NCBI GenBank assembly: GCA_903813345.2
Contig: CAIIXF020000012.1
Span: forward strand, 23,634,184-23,698,183
DNA: 64,000 bases
Origin: Owenia fusiformis
Lineage: Eukaryota > Annelida > Polychaeta > Sabellida > Oweniidae
Reading direction: 5' to 3'
Shown: positions 26,890-39,300 of the stretch, one piece after another
How positions within the stretch are numbered: position 1 is the stretch's first letter
Layout: every line of letters begins with the position of its first letter
Position numbers and translations under genes: made by a program
The notes under the pieces: generated by a model
What the model was told of the DNA's origin: nothing
The model's input: only the letters and a program-made list of their open reading frames with translations
Database searches by the model: none

Positions 26890-27943
26890 CACGGTGTTAT
26901 AGCATGACGGTTACGCCACCTCTGAAAACGAGGTTGGACAGCTACGTTCACTGATTTATCCAATAAAATGGCCGCGATGGAAGAAAAAACTAAGGTTGGC
27001 GCATTATTTTCTACTTCTGTGTATCAATGAAAGGATGAACGATTTATGTAAGAATCGCATTCGGTGATACTTTTAGTAATGTCTATTTTGAACGTAGCCT
27101 TTGCAAATTGATGCCCGGGGATAACATGAAATAAGAGAAAAACTGTCGAGTTTGAAATTCAAAACTACACAAAAATTTAGTAATTTGTTTATTTTTGTTT
27201 TTGTTGTTAGGGCATGGTCTACATTGCCTAAAAACCTTGTGGTATATAGATGTAACCTACATACGATCATACAAAGCCATATGTAAGATGCCCAATGCAA
27301 TTTAGTCTGGGATTTTACTTTTACCTCAATGAGTATTACTAAAAGTAGATTGGCAGACTTTATATGTTATATATTCTTGTATTACTATGCCGACTGTCCT
27401 CTGGAAATAAGCATTTTCTTGATGTTTAAGAATTTGGAATAATTGAATTTAATATTAACTTGTTACAGCTGCACTGCTGATGACTATATTTCTGATTGCA
27501 TGTATTACCAAAAGCTGATTCTTCATGGACGATGTGCATCTGGGGGGACCCTTGGGACTGGGTGGGGAAGGTCAGGTATAGGTTAAATGAATATTGATTT
27601 ACTCCAATATAGTTTACTTATACTTACAGTTAATATTTTGAGTGGCTCATGTACTGAGACAACACGAGAATGGATCAAAACTTATAAACTTTGATATCTC
27701 AGTCGGTAGGTTTACAAATTATATTCTGTTTCTTGTTGACCACCTGGCAGATTTGACCCAGTCTTTATAACCATCCATATATACGTCACCGAATGGAACT
27801 AGTTTAAAAGGAAATCTTATCTGTGAATATTGCCTACAGGCGAGAAAGAGGACATGCTGCCTTTCCCATCCGCCATTTTTTGTTATCGTTACCGCAAAAT
27901 TTTGCAAATCGCCTTGACGTAACCGTCATGCTATAACACCGTG
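26890..27943. mobile_element. Transib-like TIR element with 5-base target duplication
   Basis: Perfect 26-base terminal inverted repeats (26890-26915 and 27918-27943) beginning CACGGTG are bordered on both sides by 'aatag' (26885-26889, 27944-27948). A CAC-GTG heptamer end with a 5-base duplication is characteristic of Transib-type, RAG-related transposons. The 1.05-kb interior shows no transposase, so it would be non-autonomous. Confidence 0.65.
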
Positions 27944-29305
27944 AATAGGGGACCATAAGTTTACACATTCCATGTGTACGTTCATCAAAATAGTGCGATC
28001 TTAACCTCCCTAATAACTGAAATTGTTGACTCAACATATAGAATCATTCTATGTTTGTTTATATTTGTTCACATTAATATGGAAGAAAATCGGACATTTT
28101 GCTAAAAAGATGTTATTGTAAATCTTAGAAATAATGATAAAGGTAGTATACACCACACACTCAATGGTATTGATTGTGGTTTTCAGAGACTCTCAATAGG
28201 GACTTTAAGCTTGCAATGTTTTTCACAACCTAAATGTGAATGGAAAATATTTAGCGATGCATTTGTATGGGCGATTGCTCATAGGTTGGCGTTTCGATTT
28301 TATATGCAAGCTTAATCTCCCTAATGTTAACATTAAGGTAAGAGTGTATGTTACACATAACATTTTCTTAGGATAACATTTCTTGAATTGATGAATATGC
28401 AAAAATTATTCTTAGCATACCATCCTTCATTTCATTATTTGAATAATCAATCTGGAGATATACTACTCAAATAAGGAAGTGTGTTATAACACATCATCAT
28501 ATAGAAACATGTTCAATGTTTTTTCAGAAGCTGGATCAAAATATTTGTCTTACTAAAATTATTGGCAAAGGTATGATGTACTAAATTCTTGTACTGTATT
28601 TATGATTTTAATAGCACTGTATACCTCGTGAGTCGTGAATCATTACTGATAAACAAGATACAGAAAACCTGTTCAAAGTAAATGCTATAATAAGGCATCA
28701 TAGAAATTATCATAAAGAGAGGTATTTAGAATTTCTTAGCAACTTACACACACACACAGGTTTAACTGCACTCAAACATTAAACAGTCAACTTGACAGGT
28801 ATTCAGAATTTTTTGGGAAATGCTGAGGTTATGCTCCATTGATTAAACAGGGGATCAAACAGCAGGGGATCAAACAAGTCCAACCATTCATTTATGAAAA
28901 CATTTTGAACTAACTTTATGGCACACTAATGACATCTTATATGAGTGTGCTGTACTAAAAGCATAGCCCCATTGGATCCCCTTATATTGGATTATTCTAA
29001 TCCGAATCCACAAGGAGTTCCTTATATATTTTAAGTGATGAAACATGTGTAAAAAAAAAAATTGTAAAAAAAATGAGGGACGATGGTGAAAATGACGATT
29101 GTATTTTGAAAAAAAACTTGTTGATGGGTGGATTAAACATGGCTTATGAGATAATCCAATTGATCTTGAAACCATTCTCTGAATTTTTCTTAAAGATTAT
29201 ACATTGGCCTTTCATATGCATTCATTTTTGTACAGCCAGAAACTACTAGAAAAAAATTATTTACTGTCAAAAATCTGTTGCGATACTTTCCCTCGCTCTT
29301 TTATT
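27944..29305. repeat. 1.36-kb dispersed block, copy 1
   Basis: Runs from 'aataggggaccataag' to 'gatactttccctcgctctt'. Copy 2 at 30272 is almost the same throughout. No recognisable coding region; the 28888 minus-strand frame occurs in both copies but has no domain. Confidence 0.88.
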
Positions 29306-30184
29306 CCGAGGGAATATATGATATCGGTCAAGGAAATTATCCTATTGACCGATGGCGATAGAACAACCCACACCAGTGGACGAATTTGGTTCAATTATTA
29401 TAAATTGATAGATAGGGACAAATATTACATGGAAAATTCATTTCAAAAATTGCCTCTAAGATTTTGGATGGAACAGATCATGAATATCTTTTTGGCGGAT
29501 CTGTGAAAAAAAGTTAACCCCCTGTAAGAAGTTCTTGAACTATTTTGGGTGAGAAGAAATCAATGGCAATGGATCCGTACCCATTAGTGTACCTATAAGG
29601 ACTTAGAAATTTTTCGAAAAGGGTAAATTGGAATTCCAGGATTATTCTTAGATAATATGAATCTTTAAGAAGTATATTTTCAACAATCTTTAGAATATGG
29701 TAAAAAGTTGTATTTTACAGTGATCCTTAACACATGTCATTCTGACTCTTAAAATGAGTAATTTTCACATATTTTCACAAAACCTTGAATGAAATCTTGA
29801 TTTTTGTAGATACACTTAAAGTGTCTTTCTAAGACTTAGAGGGAGAAATGTGAGATTTCGAGCCATATGTCTCAAGAAAATGCTCTTACCTTTCTAGTAG
29901 GATGAGTTCAGGTGCCAAAAACAGCTGATCAAAGGATATATATCATTTTCTAATTGAACATTTTTGTTGAGCCCTGCATTTTTAACACTGTTTTGACAGG
30001 AAGTCATACCCGAAATGAAAACTGAATAAAACAACATTTATCCTAAATGTAGATCAAAATACTTACTCAGACATGCAAAATGTTATAATTAGTAGTAATG
30101 CTCATCATTTTTAAGAAATTTAAGCATGTAAATAAGACTTTTTTCGTCTATGATTATATAGATAAAGAATTTCTTCACCCAGAA
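29306..30184. other. Unique spacer between the two 1.36-kb copies
   Basis: AT-rich. The frame at 29204-29506 begins inside copy 1 and shows no domain. Confidence 0.4.
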
Positions 30185-30189
30185 AGCTT

Positions 30190-30275
30190 TGGTACTTTGG
30201 TGTAGTGGTTAGAGCTTTGGGCTCATACAGACTTTTATTCCAAAAGATCTGGGTTCAAATCCCTCCGGTGGAATA
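30190..30275 (+). ncRNA. tRNA-like promoter head (SINE-like)
   Basis: An A-box-like 'tggtgtagtggttagagc' begins at 30198 and a B-box 'ggttcaaatcc' lies at 30252-30262, about 50 bases apart. The acceptor and anticodon stems do not pair, so it is a tRNA-derived pol III promoter and not a working tRNA. It runs directly into copy 2 of the 1.36-kb block. Confidence 0.65.
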
Positions 30276-31640
30276 GGGGACCATAAGTTTACACATTCCA
30301 TGTGTAGGTTCATCAAAATATTGGATCTCAACCTCCCTAATAACTGAAATTGTTGACTCACACCCAATAGAATCATTCTATGTTTGTTTATATTTGTTCA
30401 CATTAATATGGAAGAAAATCTGACATTTTGCTAAAAAGATGTTATTGTAAATCTTAGAAATAATGATGAAGGTAGTATACACCACACACTCAATGGTATT
30501 GATTGTGGTTTTCAGAGACTCTCAATACGGACTTTAAGCTTGCAATGTTTTTCACAACCTAAATGTGAATGGAAAATATTTAGCGATGCATTTGTATGGC
30601 CGATTGGTCATAGGTTGGCGTTTTGATTTTATATGCAAGCTTAATCTCCCTAATGTTAACATTAAGGTAAGAGTGTATGTTACTCATAACATTTTCTTAG
30701 GATAACATTTCTTGAATTGATGAATATGCAAAAGTTATTCTTAGCATATCATCCTTCATTTCATTATTTGAATAATCAATATGGAGATAAACTCAAATAA
30801 GGAAGTGTGTTATAACACATCATCATATAGAAACATGTTCAATGTTTTTTCAGAAGCTGGATCAAAATATTTGTCTTATTAAAATTGTTGGCAAAGATAT
30901 GATGTACTAAATTCTTGTACTGTATTTATGATTTTAATAGCACTGTATACCTCGTGAATCATTACTGATAAACAAGATATAGAAAACCTGTTCAAAGTAA
31001 ATGCTATAATAAGGCATCATAGAAATTATCATAAAGAGAGGTATTTAGAATTTCTTAGCAACTTACACACACACACAGGTTTAACTGCACTCAAACATTA
31101 AACAGTCAACTTGACAGGTATATTAAGAATTTTTGGGGAAACGCTGCGGTTATGCTCCATTGATTTAACAGGGGATCAAACAGCAGGGGATCAAACAAGT
31201 CCAACCATTCATTTATGAAAACATTTTGAACTAACTTTATGGCACACTAATGACATCTTATATGAGTGTGCTGTACTAAAAGCATAGCCCCATTGGATCC
31301 CCTTATATTGGATTATCATAATCCTAATCCACAAGGAGTTCCTTATATATTTTAAGTGATGAAACATGTGTTCAAGTACAATGTAACTTTGCATGAAAAT
31401 TGTAAAAAAAATGAGGGACGATGGTGAAAATGACGATTGTATTTTGAAAAAAAAGCTTGTTGAGGGGTGGATTAAACATGGCTTATGAGATAATCCAATT
31501 GATCTTGAAACCATTCTTTGAATTTTTCTTAAAGATTATACATTGGCCTTTCATATGCATTCATTTTTGTACAGCCAGAAACTACTAGAAAAAAATTATT
31601 TACTGTCAAAAATCTGTTGCGATACTTTCCCTCGCTCTTT
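30272..31640. repeat. 1.36-kb dispersed block, copy 2
   Basis: Same limits as copy 1 ('aataggggacc' to 'ccctcgctctt'), with small indels, including about 25 extra bases near 31373-31397. Confidence 0.88.
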
Positions 31641-32616
31641 ATTCAAAACATGTTTAGACACATTGTTTTAAAAATTCAGTTAAATTGAAAAAACCAATAA
31701 AACACAGCATCATTCCTGAAACATATGGAACACCCCATATTAAGGTTTAAATATTTATTATGTGATTGGTCTGGCTTTTCTGACTTCACATTTTTCAATA
31801 TTTGTTAAGTCGAGATCCTTCCAGTCATCATGTTCCATTCACTAACCCAACCTTTCATTCAAAATACCAGCCAGAGTTGATGAGTTAATGTAACTATTGA
31901 TTATTTTCAGGTTTTAGCTGTAGCAGGCGGGGGGACTTATTTGACACCCTGTATATTATGAAAAATGACATTGTATAATATTTAATTCACTTATTAAGTT
32001 AACACTAATGACAAAAGCATCATCAAAATAGTTTGAGATCTCCAATATCAAGATTCATTACATCCGTTCATTCAAAGTACAAGGAAATCATCGTCGATTG
32101 ATTTTATTTTACGTCTGCGAAAAATTAAAAAAGCGATAACAAATCTTTATTTTTCTATACTATATTATTTATTTATTAAGAATATTTCGTAATGACAAGA
32201 TATATAATTGTTATATCGGTGATTCAATGAAGATACCACCAGACGTTTCTTCCAACACCACTTTCATGACTTTTTGCCAATCTGGAAACATGAAACAATA
32301 TATATGTCAAATATTGTATACTATACGAGGGTCGTCAAAAACTCTTGAAATTATATGGACAACTCTCTAGCATATGAATAGCAAGAGCCTAGCTCATTTG
32401 TAGTTTATGATTGTCCTTGTTTAAAAAAGAGAACAGAGTCGATGCATGGCCACTCTTTTTAAACAGTCATAGCTAACTATCACATCTTGGCTCTCATGCA
32501 CGTGATCTTTTTGTTTGAATATTTGTAGTTGAAATCGTTTTAAAGTAATTGAAATCGGAAGTAAATTAATACGATGTATAGTTTGATATTAACCTTGAAC
32601 ATGTCAAAACTTTTGA
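31641..32616. other. Region downstream of the TSP1 gene
   Basis: AT-rich, with a lone mariner-like end 'tttgacaccctgta' at 31935-31948. No gene is recognised. Confidence 0.4.
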
Positions 32617-32622
32617 TTTAAT
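32617..32622 (-). terminator. Putative polyadenylation signal ATTAAA
   Basis: ATTAAA lies on the minus strand about 30 bases after the stop at 32651. No AATAAA is closer; other AT-rich candidates lie near 32146-32180. Confidence 0.35.
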
Positions 32623-32650
32623 TGAATTAATGACATAAATTAAAATGTAC

Positions 32651-33336
32651 CTAGTCTAAGCAGCAAAGTGTTGCCCGTATTTCCTCACTTACACCTGTGC
32701 AACTTCCTGGAATAATGTTGTTAAATGCGTCAACACACGGTTGACATATACGGTCCCATTTACACAGAATGAAACCACCGTCGCATGTGGATTGAGTAGT
32801 TCCTGATCCAGTTGTTGTTGGACTATTTGTTGTTGTTGCACTTCCAATAAAAGGTAGACATTGCGTACATGTTTGTTCCACCCATGGCTGCCATATTGTA
32901 CAAGGATTTTGGGTTGTTGTTGTCGGGGCTTGAGTGGTAGTCGGCACTGTTGGACCAGGTGTCGTTGTTGGACCAGGTGTCGTTGTTGGACCAGGTGTCG
33001 CTGTTGGACCAGGTGTTGTTGGTGGACCGGTCGTCGTTGGTGGACCAGTCGTCGTTGGTGGTCTGCAGCAAAGTTCCACTCTTTCATCAACAGCATTTCC
33101 TTCACATGCGGCAGCAGTTGGTACACCGTTTATCACGCAAGGAGGACATACTCTGTTTCGTGAGCACACCTTGGTGCCGTACTCACCAGCACAGATGACC
33201 AAGTCACGCTTTCTTCTGTCTGCTGTCTTAAAGATAGTTTCGGCGCACTCAGATGGACATGACCATGATGTCCATGGTTGCCAGATTTTATTACATGGGG
33301 TTTCAGTTGTGGCCGGTGTTGTTGTAACAGTCGTAG
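32651..33336 (-). CDS. E46: terminal exon, two CC modules and Thr/Pro linker
   Basis: Acceptor TTACAG, phase 1. A Thr-rich lead is followed by CC module 8 (IWQPWTSWSC, a DRRKRD loop, NRVCPPC, ELCC). Next comes a roughly 50-residue TTTPGP-type linker (mucin-like, likely O-glycosylated), then CC module 9 (IWQPWVEQTC, Thr/Ser-rich loop, DRICQPC, LCC) and the stop at 32651-32653, three codons after the Leu-Cys-Cys. There is no transmembrane or GPI-type tail. The shared I-W-Q-P-W start shows that the two modules are an internal duplication. Confidence 0.88.
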
Positions 33337-36300
33337 CTGTAACCAAACAAGTACAGTTTTTTAAACAATGTTATACAGCCATATTTTGTCTGTTGTAATA
33401 ATATAAAGATTACTACAAAAATGATTATTAATAAGCGAAGTTGTTAATACGCTACAATAATAATACGGTAGGTGTTGAATGGCGCCCATTTTCTTCAAAA
33501 TTCCCCCCCCCCACCCCAGATCCGCCAGTGTGGATTTTCATTTCATTACTCACCGTATTGTCTGCAACACGATTCGGTTTTCTTCTCAATTGTGTGACCT
33601 TCACAATCCTGTCCATTGATACCAGGAGCAGCACAAGTACGTACTCGTACACAGGCTTTAGTACCCATCACCAAGCAGTTTGGATCACGTTTTCCGATTC
33701 CCATTGGTGCGCAATCTGGTGCGCATACCCATGCCGTCCATTGGTTCCAAGTTCCCGCACCTAATTTAATCGATGTACATATATAGAGTTAGACTCAATG
33801 ACATTTTTAGGATTTAATTTAGAAATGAGATGATTAAACCAAAATTTATGTCGGTACTTCAAAGTTGGAATTTACATCGCGTCTTGTAGATCATATATTA
33901 TCCTCACTGAATTTCAGCAAAATGATAGCGTTTCTTTCCTGGATAACCATGGTTACGTAACATACCTGTATTTACGCTGCAGCAGAGATCGGTCTTCACC
34001 TCCATACTAGCACCTATGCATTGTCCTGGGAATGTTGGGCTCCTTTTCGTGAGATGCACACTTCGTTTGCCGAACTGTGGACACGGTAGACACGTCCTTG
34101 TTCTCTCGCACGTTCTGTTGCCCAGTTGCAGACAAGGTGGCGTGTTACTGAATGTGTTAACGATGGAGTTCTGACATTCCCCGAATTTCCATGTTGTCCA
34201 ATCTCCCCATGTGCCACACACTGAATGAAAATATCGAATCATACACCAGCATATATTGGCATTTTAGTAGTGCTATATAGTAGTAGTTTGCTATAAAGTA
34301 GTAGTTTGCTATTTAGTAGTAGTTTGCTATATATGTTATCATCACAGTACTACTATGGTAGTAAATATGTTATTATCCAAGCTGCATTATTACTATTATA
34401 TGTTATTATTAGTAGTAAATATGTTATAAGAGAGAATTCGCAACTCACTCAGTATAACTTATAATTATTAATCGTTTGATATACGTCATCATTTATTGCG
34501 CAGTTCCATTATGCCTGGGTCACATATGCTGCGATTCATCGGCCGGCGCCCGGCCGATTGAGTATTTTGTTTAAAATTCAATACATTTCTGAACAAAATA
34601 CTCAATCGGCCCGGCGCCGTAGTGAAAATCGGAGCAAATGTGACCAAGGCATTAGTCAATAAGTGAACCATTCTTTTAAATCGTGATCTATACTAGGAAT
34701 ATCAATGACGTATAGCAAACTCCTTATAAGTTATACGTTATACGGAGGCCTAATTCATGAAAGCTCCGCAAGCCTGCGCAATTCCGCAACTCACTGCGGT
34801 ACCGCTATTTCCAATTCACAAAGGGACCGCAAAGTCAGCATCACCGCAGATATCTTGCGGTACCGCGAGAATTACGTCATTATCGTGCGGTACCTCTGTA
34901 CTTACCGCAAGTCACTCTCTGAAAATTCAGTGTAATGAATCCTCTTGAAAAAACACTTAACATTACCTTTCAGTGATGGTAATACGTACATGTGTAAACC
35001 TGGTATTGCTCTTTTATCAGATTAAGTTTCCCAATGAAAAACTAAAAATTTGAATGTGATATAGACGTTCAAATATGGATGTAAAAGCAACCTGTTCGGA
35101 GTATGTTTTTTAAGATTTTTAAGTTGCAGACAACATTTGAAATGACGTTAAAAGTTCAATTGTTCAAGCAAAAACCTGTATTTTATTGGCAGTGTAGTGT
35201 TTTTGAAAAAAGCCCGTCAAAATCATAAAATTGGGAATTTCGATAAAATATTTTTTTCCATGTTGGAAATTGTCTCCAGAATAAAATATGAAAATTTTAA
35301 TAAGAATGGTTTTTCTATTGCAAATATAGAGTAAAAAAATGACTGCATCATACAACCTGTCCGGGGTACTATACAGCATTTATCTATTTTCTTGCTAAAT
35401 CACTAATTGTTATTGGTACGTACTTCTTGATATATGAATGTTAGAGAAAAAACTTGAAATTGTTGATTATTCAATAATGCGTTCCATTGATTTCAATGAG
35501 TTCTAGCTACCCTTTGCATTCGTTTGACTTCACTTCTTAAAAGAGAGCTTCGTCTTCTTCTTGTAGTTTAACTAGACTCTGCACGCAGGGTAAGTTCTAG
35601 CGATACCTCGACTCTTTGAAAGTACATAAAGTACACCTTCAGTTCTGGAAAGGTTTTGGCACCCCCTAAGTCACGTTGACCTCTGTGGAGGGTGGAAGGG
35701 GGTAATTTGGTCTTGCAAATTATTGTTGTAAAAGGTTGCAAACATTAGGGTTAATTGTATCATTGATCACGAATTTTTTTTTAATCGATTTCTTTACTCT
35801 GTATTGCCGTATTGCACGATTCAGATGGAATCCGACAATAATATGTATCTTAATTCATTTATTCAGAAATGGTCAAAAATCTCTCATTGTTATGTGGAAA
35901 TTTTTCGTCTATATTGTTCGAGAAAAATAACATTTACATTAGAAAAGTGAGAATGAGTTGAGTCGAGAGTTAGAAGATCGGCTTTCCATGGTGATTTTAT
36001 ATGATGAAAAACATTCGAACATTTTAAAGTTGAAGATTTGACACAATTGTTTCATTTGGCGTAGTGTTGAATTTACACCTTCCTACGCCCCTGGGTATAT
36101 TGGTGTAATTATATTCTCCGAAATGTGAACCATCTCCCTTTAATTTCTAGAAGATACTAGATCCATTTTCCCTTTGCCCGGCTTTACTATACGAATGCAA
36201 GGCGCTACAAAATTTTGATGTAAAAACCGGTAAAATCCCGAGGTAAAACAATGACTTAGAAGTTAAATTTCCGGTATTATGGCCATTGTTTGATAAAAAA

Positions 36301-39300
36301 TGTGACTCCGAGGTCATGATTTTCAAGGGACAGTATAGCTTAAATGGGTCAAACTGACATCCCTGCCCTAATAAGTGACACGGTCGTCATGGACATAGAT
36401 TGCGGACACGGAAATTACTTGCGGACACCTAATGAATTTGCGGATAGCTTTATGAATACCACGCAACGCAATAAATTGCGGACACGCAATAGGTCCGCAA
36501 ATACATTGCGGACACGCAAGCTTGCGGAGCTTTCATGAATTAGGCCTCGGGATTCTAATATGATACGTGACGTCACACTGGCTAGAACAATTGATTTATT
36601 GGTCTATATTGGAGTATGTATGACCACTAAAATAGTTGTGTTTCTTGTCTGTTTATCATATTAGAATCGTAACAAAGACCTCGATTTTATGGTTTATGTC
36701 AAATATATGACCTCAAATCTTATTCTGGAGCCCGTTTCTCGAAAACATCGTCAATTACGATTCGTGAATTCAATTGTCTTCTACGATTTTTCCGTTTCTC
36801 GAAACTTGACGATAATCGTCAATTTACGATTTTATCGTGGATGGAGACGATATTGACGACACCTCTAAGGGTACTCGTCAACCATCCACGATTGTTTTCC
36901 TGTGATCTGATTGGTCTATAAAACACTGCACGAAACGTGTCTGAGGATAGTAAAGAAATATAACATTTGCCGGGGAAACCAGATTGGAAAACATAGCCTA
37001 TAAATGAATGGACAGGCCTTGTACCTATATTGAAGCAACCGAGGCGAACGTATTCGAGTCAAATTTTCTTGTTCTTTTAATATTCAAACTTATGTTTCTA
37101 TTGTGTATTATTTTGGAAGAAAATAGTCTTCAAATAAAATATGAATTTCATTAAATTCAAATCTCATCACGAATGACCACGATTATATCCTGGCCATTTT
37201 TACGCCCGGTGATCGGACAGAATGAACGTTGGTGACGATAATAGATCTCATATCTTAGAAGCGTATCAGTTCGAACAAAAACAAGGCATTACCATGACAA
37301 AATGTCACCACCTAGAATAGTTGCTCACAATATTATTGTAGAATAGATTTTGAAAAAATGGTCAATTTGAAGCAAGTTGTAAAAATACCTTTTTGAACTT
37401 TTTTGCCCTTGAAAAGGTCACCGAAGGTCAAATCTTCGTTAAAAAGTCAGATTTGAACTTCTGGAAACTTGTATGATTTTGAAAAACTGTCTAAAAAGTC
37501 AGTCTAAACTGTATTTGTAAAGTTATTGGAAGTTTTGTTACATTACAATTTGTTACAGACTCCAACCGCCGATCACCAACCACCAACCGCTTCCAAAAAT
37601 TGGAATGGAATGCGTCTGCGACCAAGACAGGGGCCTTCTGGGTCGAAAGTGCAATTTTACCTTTACTTGTAGAACACATTTAGTAAGACTGTTAATATCA
37701 ACTTTCTTCTACCGATTTGCGATGCCGGGTTGTGTAAAATTTAGTAAAATACGACATAATTACAATACAATACTAAGGCTAATTCATCTTCTAGATTTCT
37801 GCAGTAAAACTAATTTTCAAAGATTGCGCCAATAAAACTTTATTTGTTATATTGCTAGGCAACTGCTATCAAGTACATGGCGAAAAGTCGTCGATTACGA
37901 TTTCATTGACGAGGTGCTTCGAGAAACGCAATTTGGAAAATCGTGGACAACATCGTAGAAAACAAAAATCGTCAATCCGCGAATCGTAAATCACGATATT
38001 TTCGAGAAACGGGCTCCTGGCCATTGCCTAAGACCTCAATCGCTACGCGATTTCGGTCTTCTAACAATGGACAGAATAAAATCTTCGGTCATATATTACG
38101 CCATAAATCATAAATTCCTTAAATAATAAACATGCTATAATCAGTTGCGAAATCTCTCTATTAATACTCGTATATATATTATTATACAGTTCATAAAAAT
38201 TCCGAGATTGTTGAATTAGATTTTTGTTCTCATGAATGAAAATGTTACTACGAGATAACAGATGATATTGCAAGCGCCGTCAATACGTTCCATGGAGGGG
38301 AATCGTTTAAATTTAGTGAATAATACAGGAAAGCTTACCCTGTGATATGCAAATTTGTGTGTTACAAATATCAGGTGAAGACTCCACATTTGGGCCTTCA
38401 CATGTTGGCTCACCGCCAACAACTCCAAACTGTCTCGTCCTATAGCGAGTTTTCTCTCTAGATCCAATTCCACAGGTAGCGCTGCATTGTGAGTAGCTGT
38501 ACGTAGACCATTCACTCCATTTGCACACTAAATATAGGTAAATACTAGGTATGAGTATTCCATCGCCCATTTTCATATAGAATGGATGCAACATGCAAAT
38601 TGTTTCTACATGATCAGTTGTACATATTGCTATGTCAGTGCTCAAATAGTTTTCTAAAGGCCTTTGAGTTATCAAAAATGTAAAAACTACTAATGTCAAA
38701 TTCGGGAAAGATCAAGTATAATTAAGAGTAGGCTCCCACATGTCACAAAGATGCAAAGTCAAAATATCTAAACATGAATAGCTAATCTGCCAATTCTTCG
38801 TTTTCAATTTAAGGTATATAATGATATAATAAAGAAGTATATAATATTTACAAAGGCCGCCGCCGCCGCCTCCACTGCCGCCTCCACCGCCACTGCCGCC
38901 GCCGCCGCCACTACCGCCGCCGCCACTGCCGGAACCAGGGCAACATTTGATGCTCTTCTCCTCGTATGAATGGCCAAAGCATTGTGGGAACTGGGGACAT
39001 GGTGTGCATGATCTTTGTCTAACGCACTTTTGATCTCCCTGTTGAACACAGAGGCCATTTATTACGACGGAGCCCAGGCACTCTAGGTATTGCCATGTAG
39101 TCCACTGCTGCCACTCATTACATGCTGGAGGTAAAATACATCGAAGCAGGTTATTTTGCCAGATAAGTGAACGTAATCTGGTAGTAGTTCGAAACAAAAT
39201 CTACCAAGTTCGTAACGCTATATATGATGACCCTTTGAAGTACACTGTCAAAAGATTGCTCCACGCGATAGCATAGGAATATATGTATGTGCAATTATTT

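Noticed and set aside
26890-26925. A true recombination signal sequence with nonamer
   Set aside because: The sequence 12 bases after the heptamer (GGTTACGCC) and that 23 bases after it are not A-rich, so only the heptamer and the target duplication support a Transib link.
29204-29506. 100-codon plus-strand frame
   Set aside because: It starts inside the 1.36-kb repeat, runs into unique sequence, and has no recognisable domain or codon bias.
30190-30275. A functional tRNA gene
   Set aside because: A and B boxes are present, but the acceptor and anticodon stems do not pair, so I call it a tRNA-derived head only.
32861-33398. Val/Gly-rich and Trp/Cys-rich frames on the plus strand
   Set aside because: Antisense of the 18-base coding minisatellite in E46.
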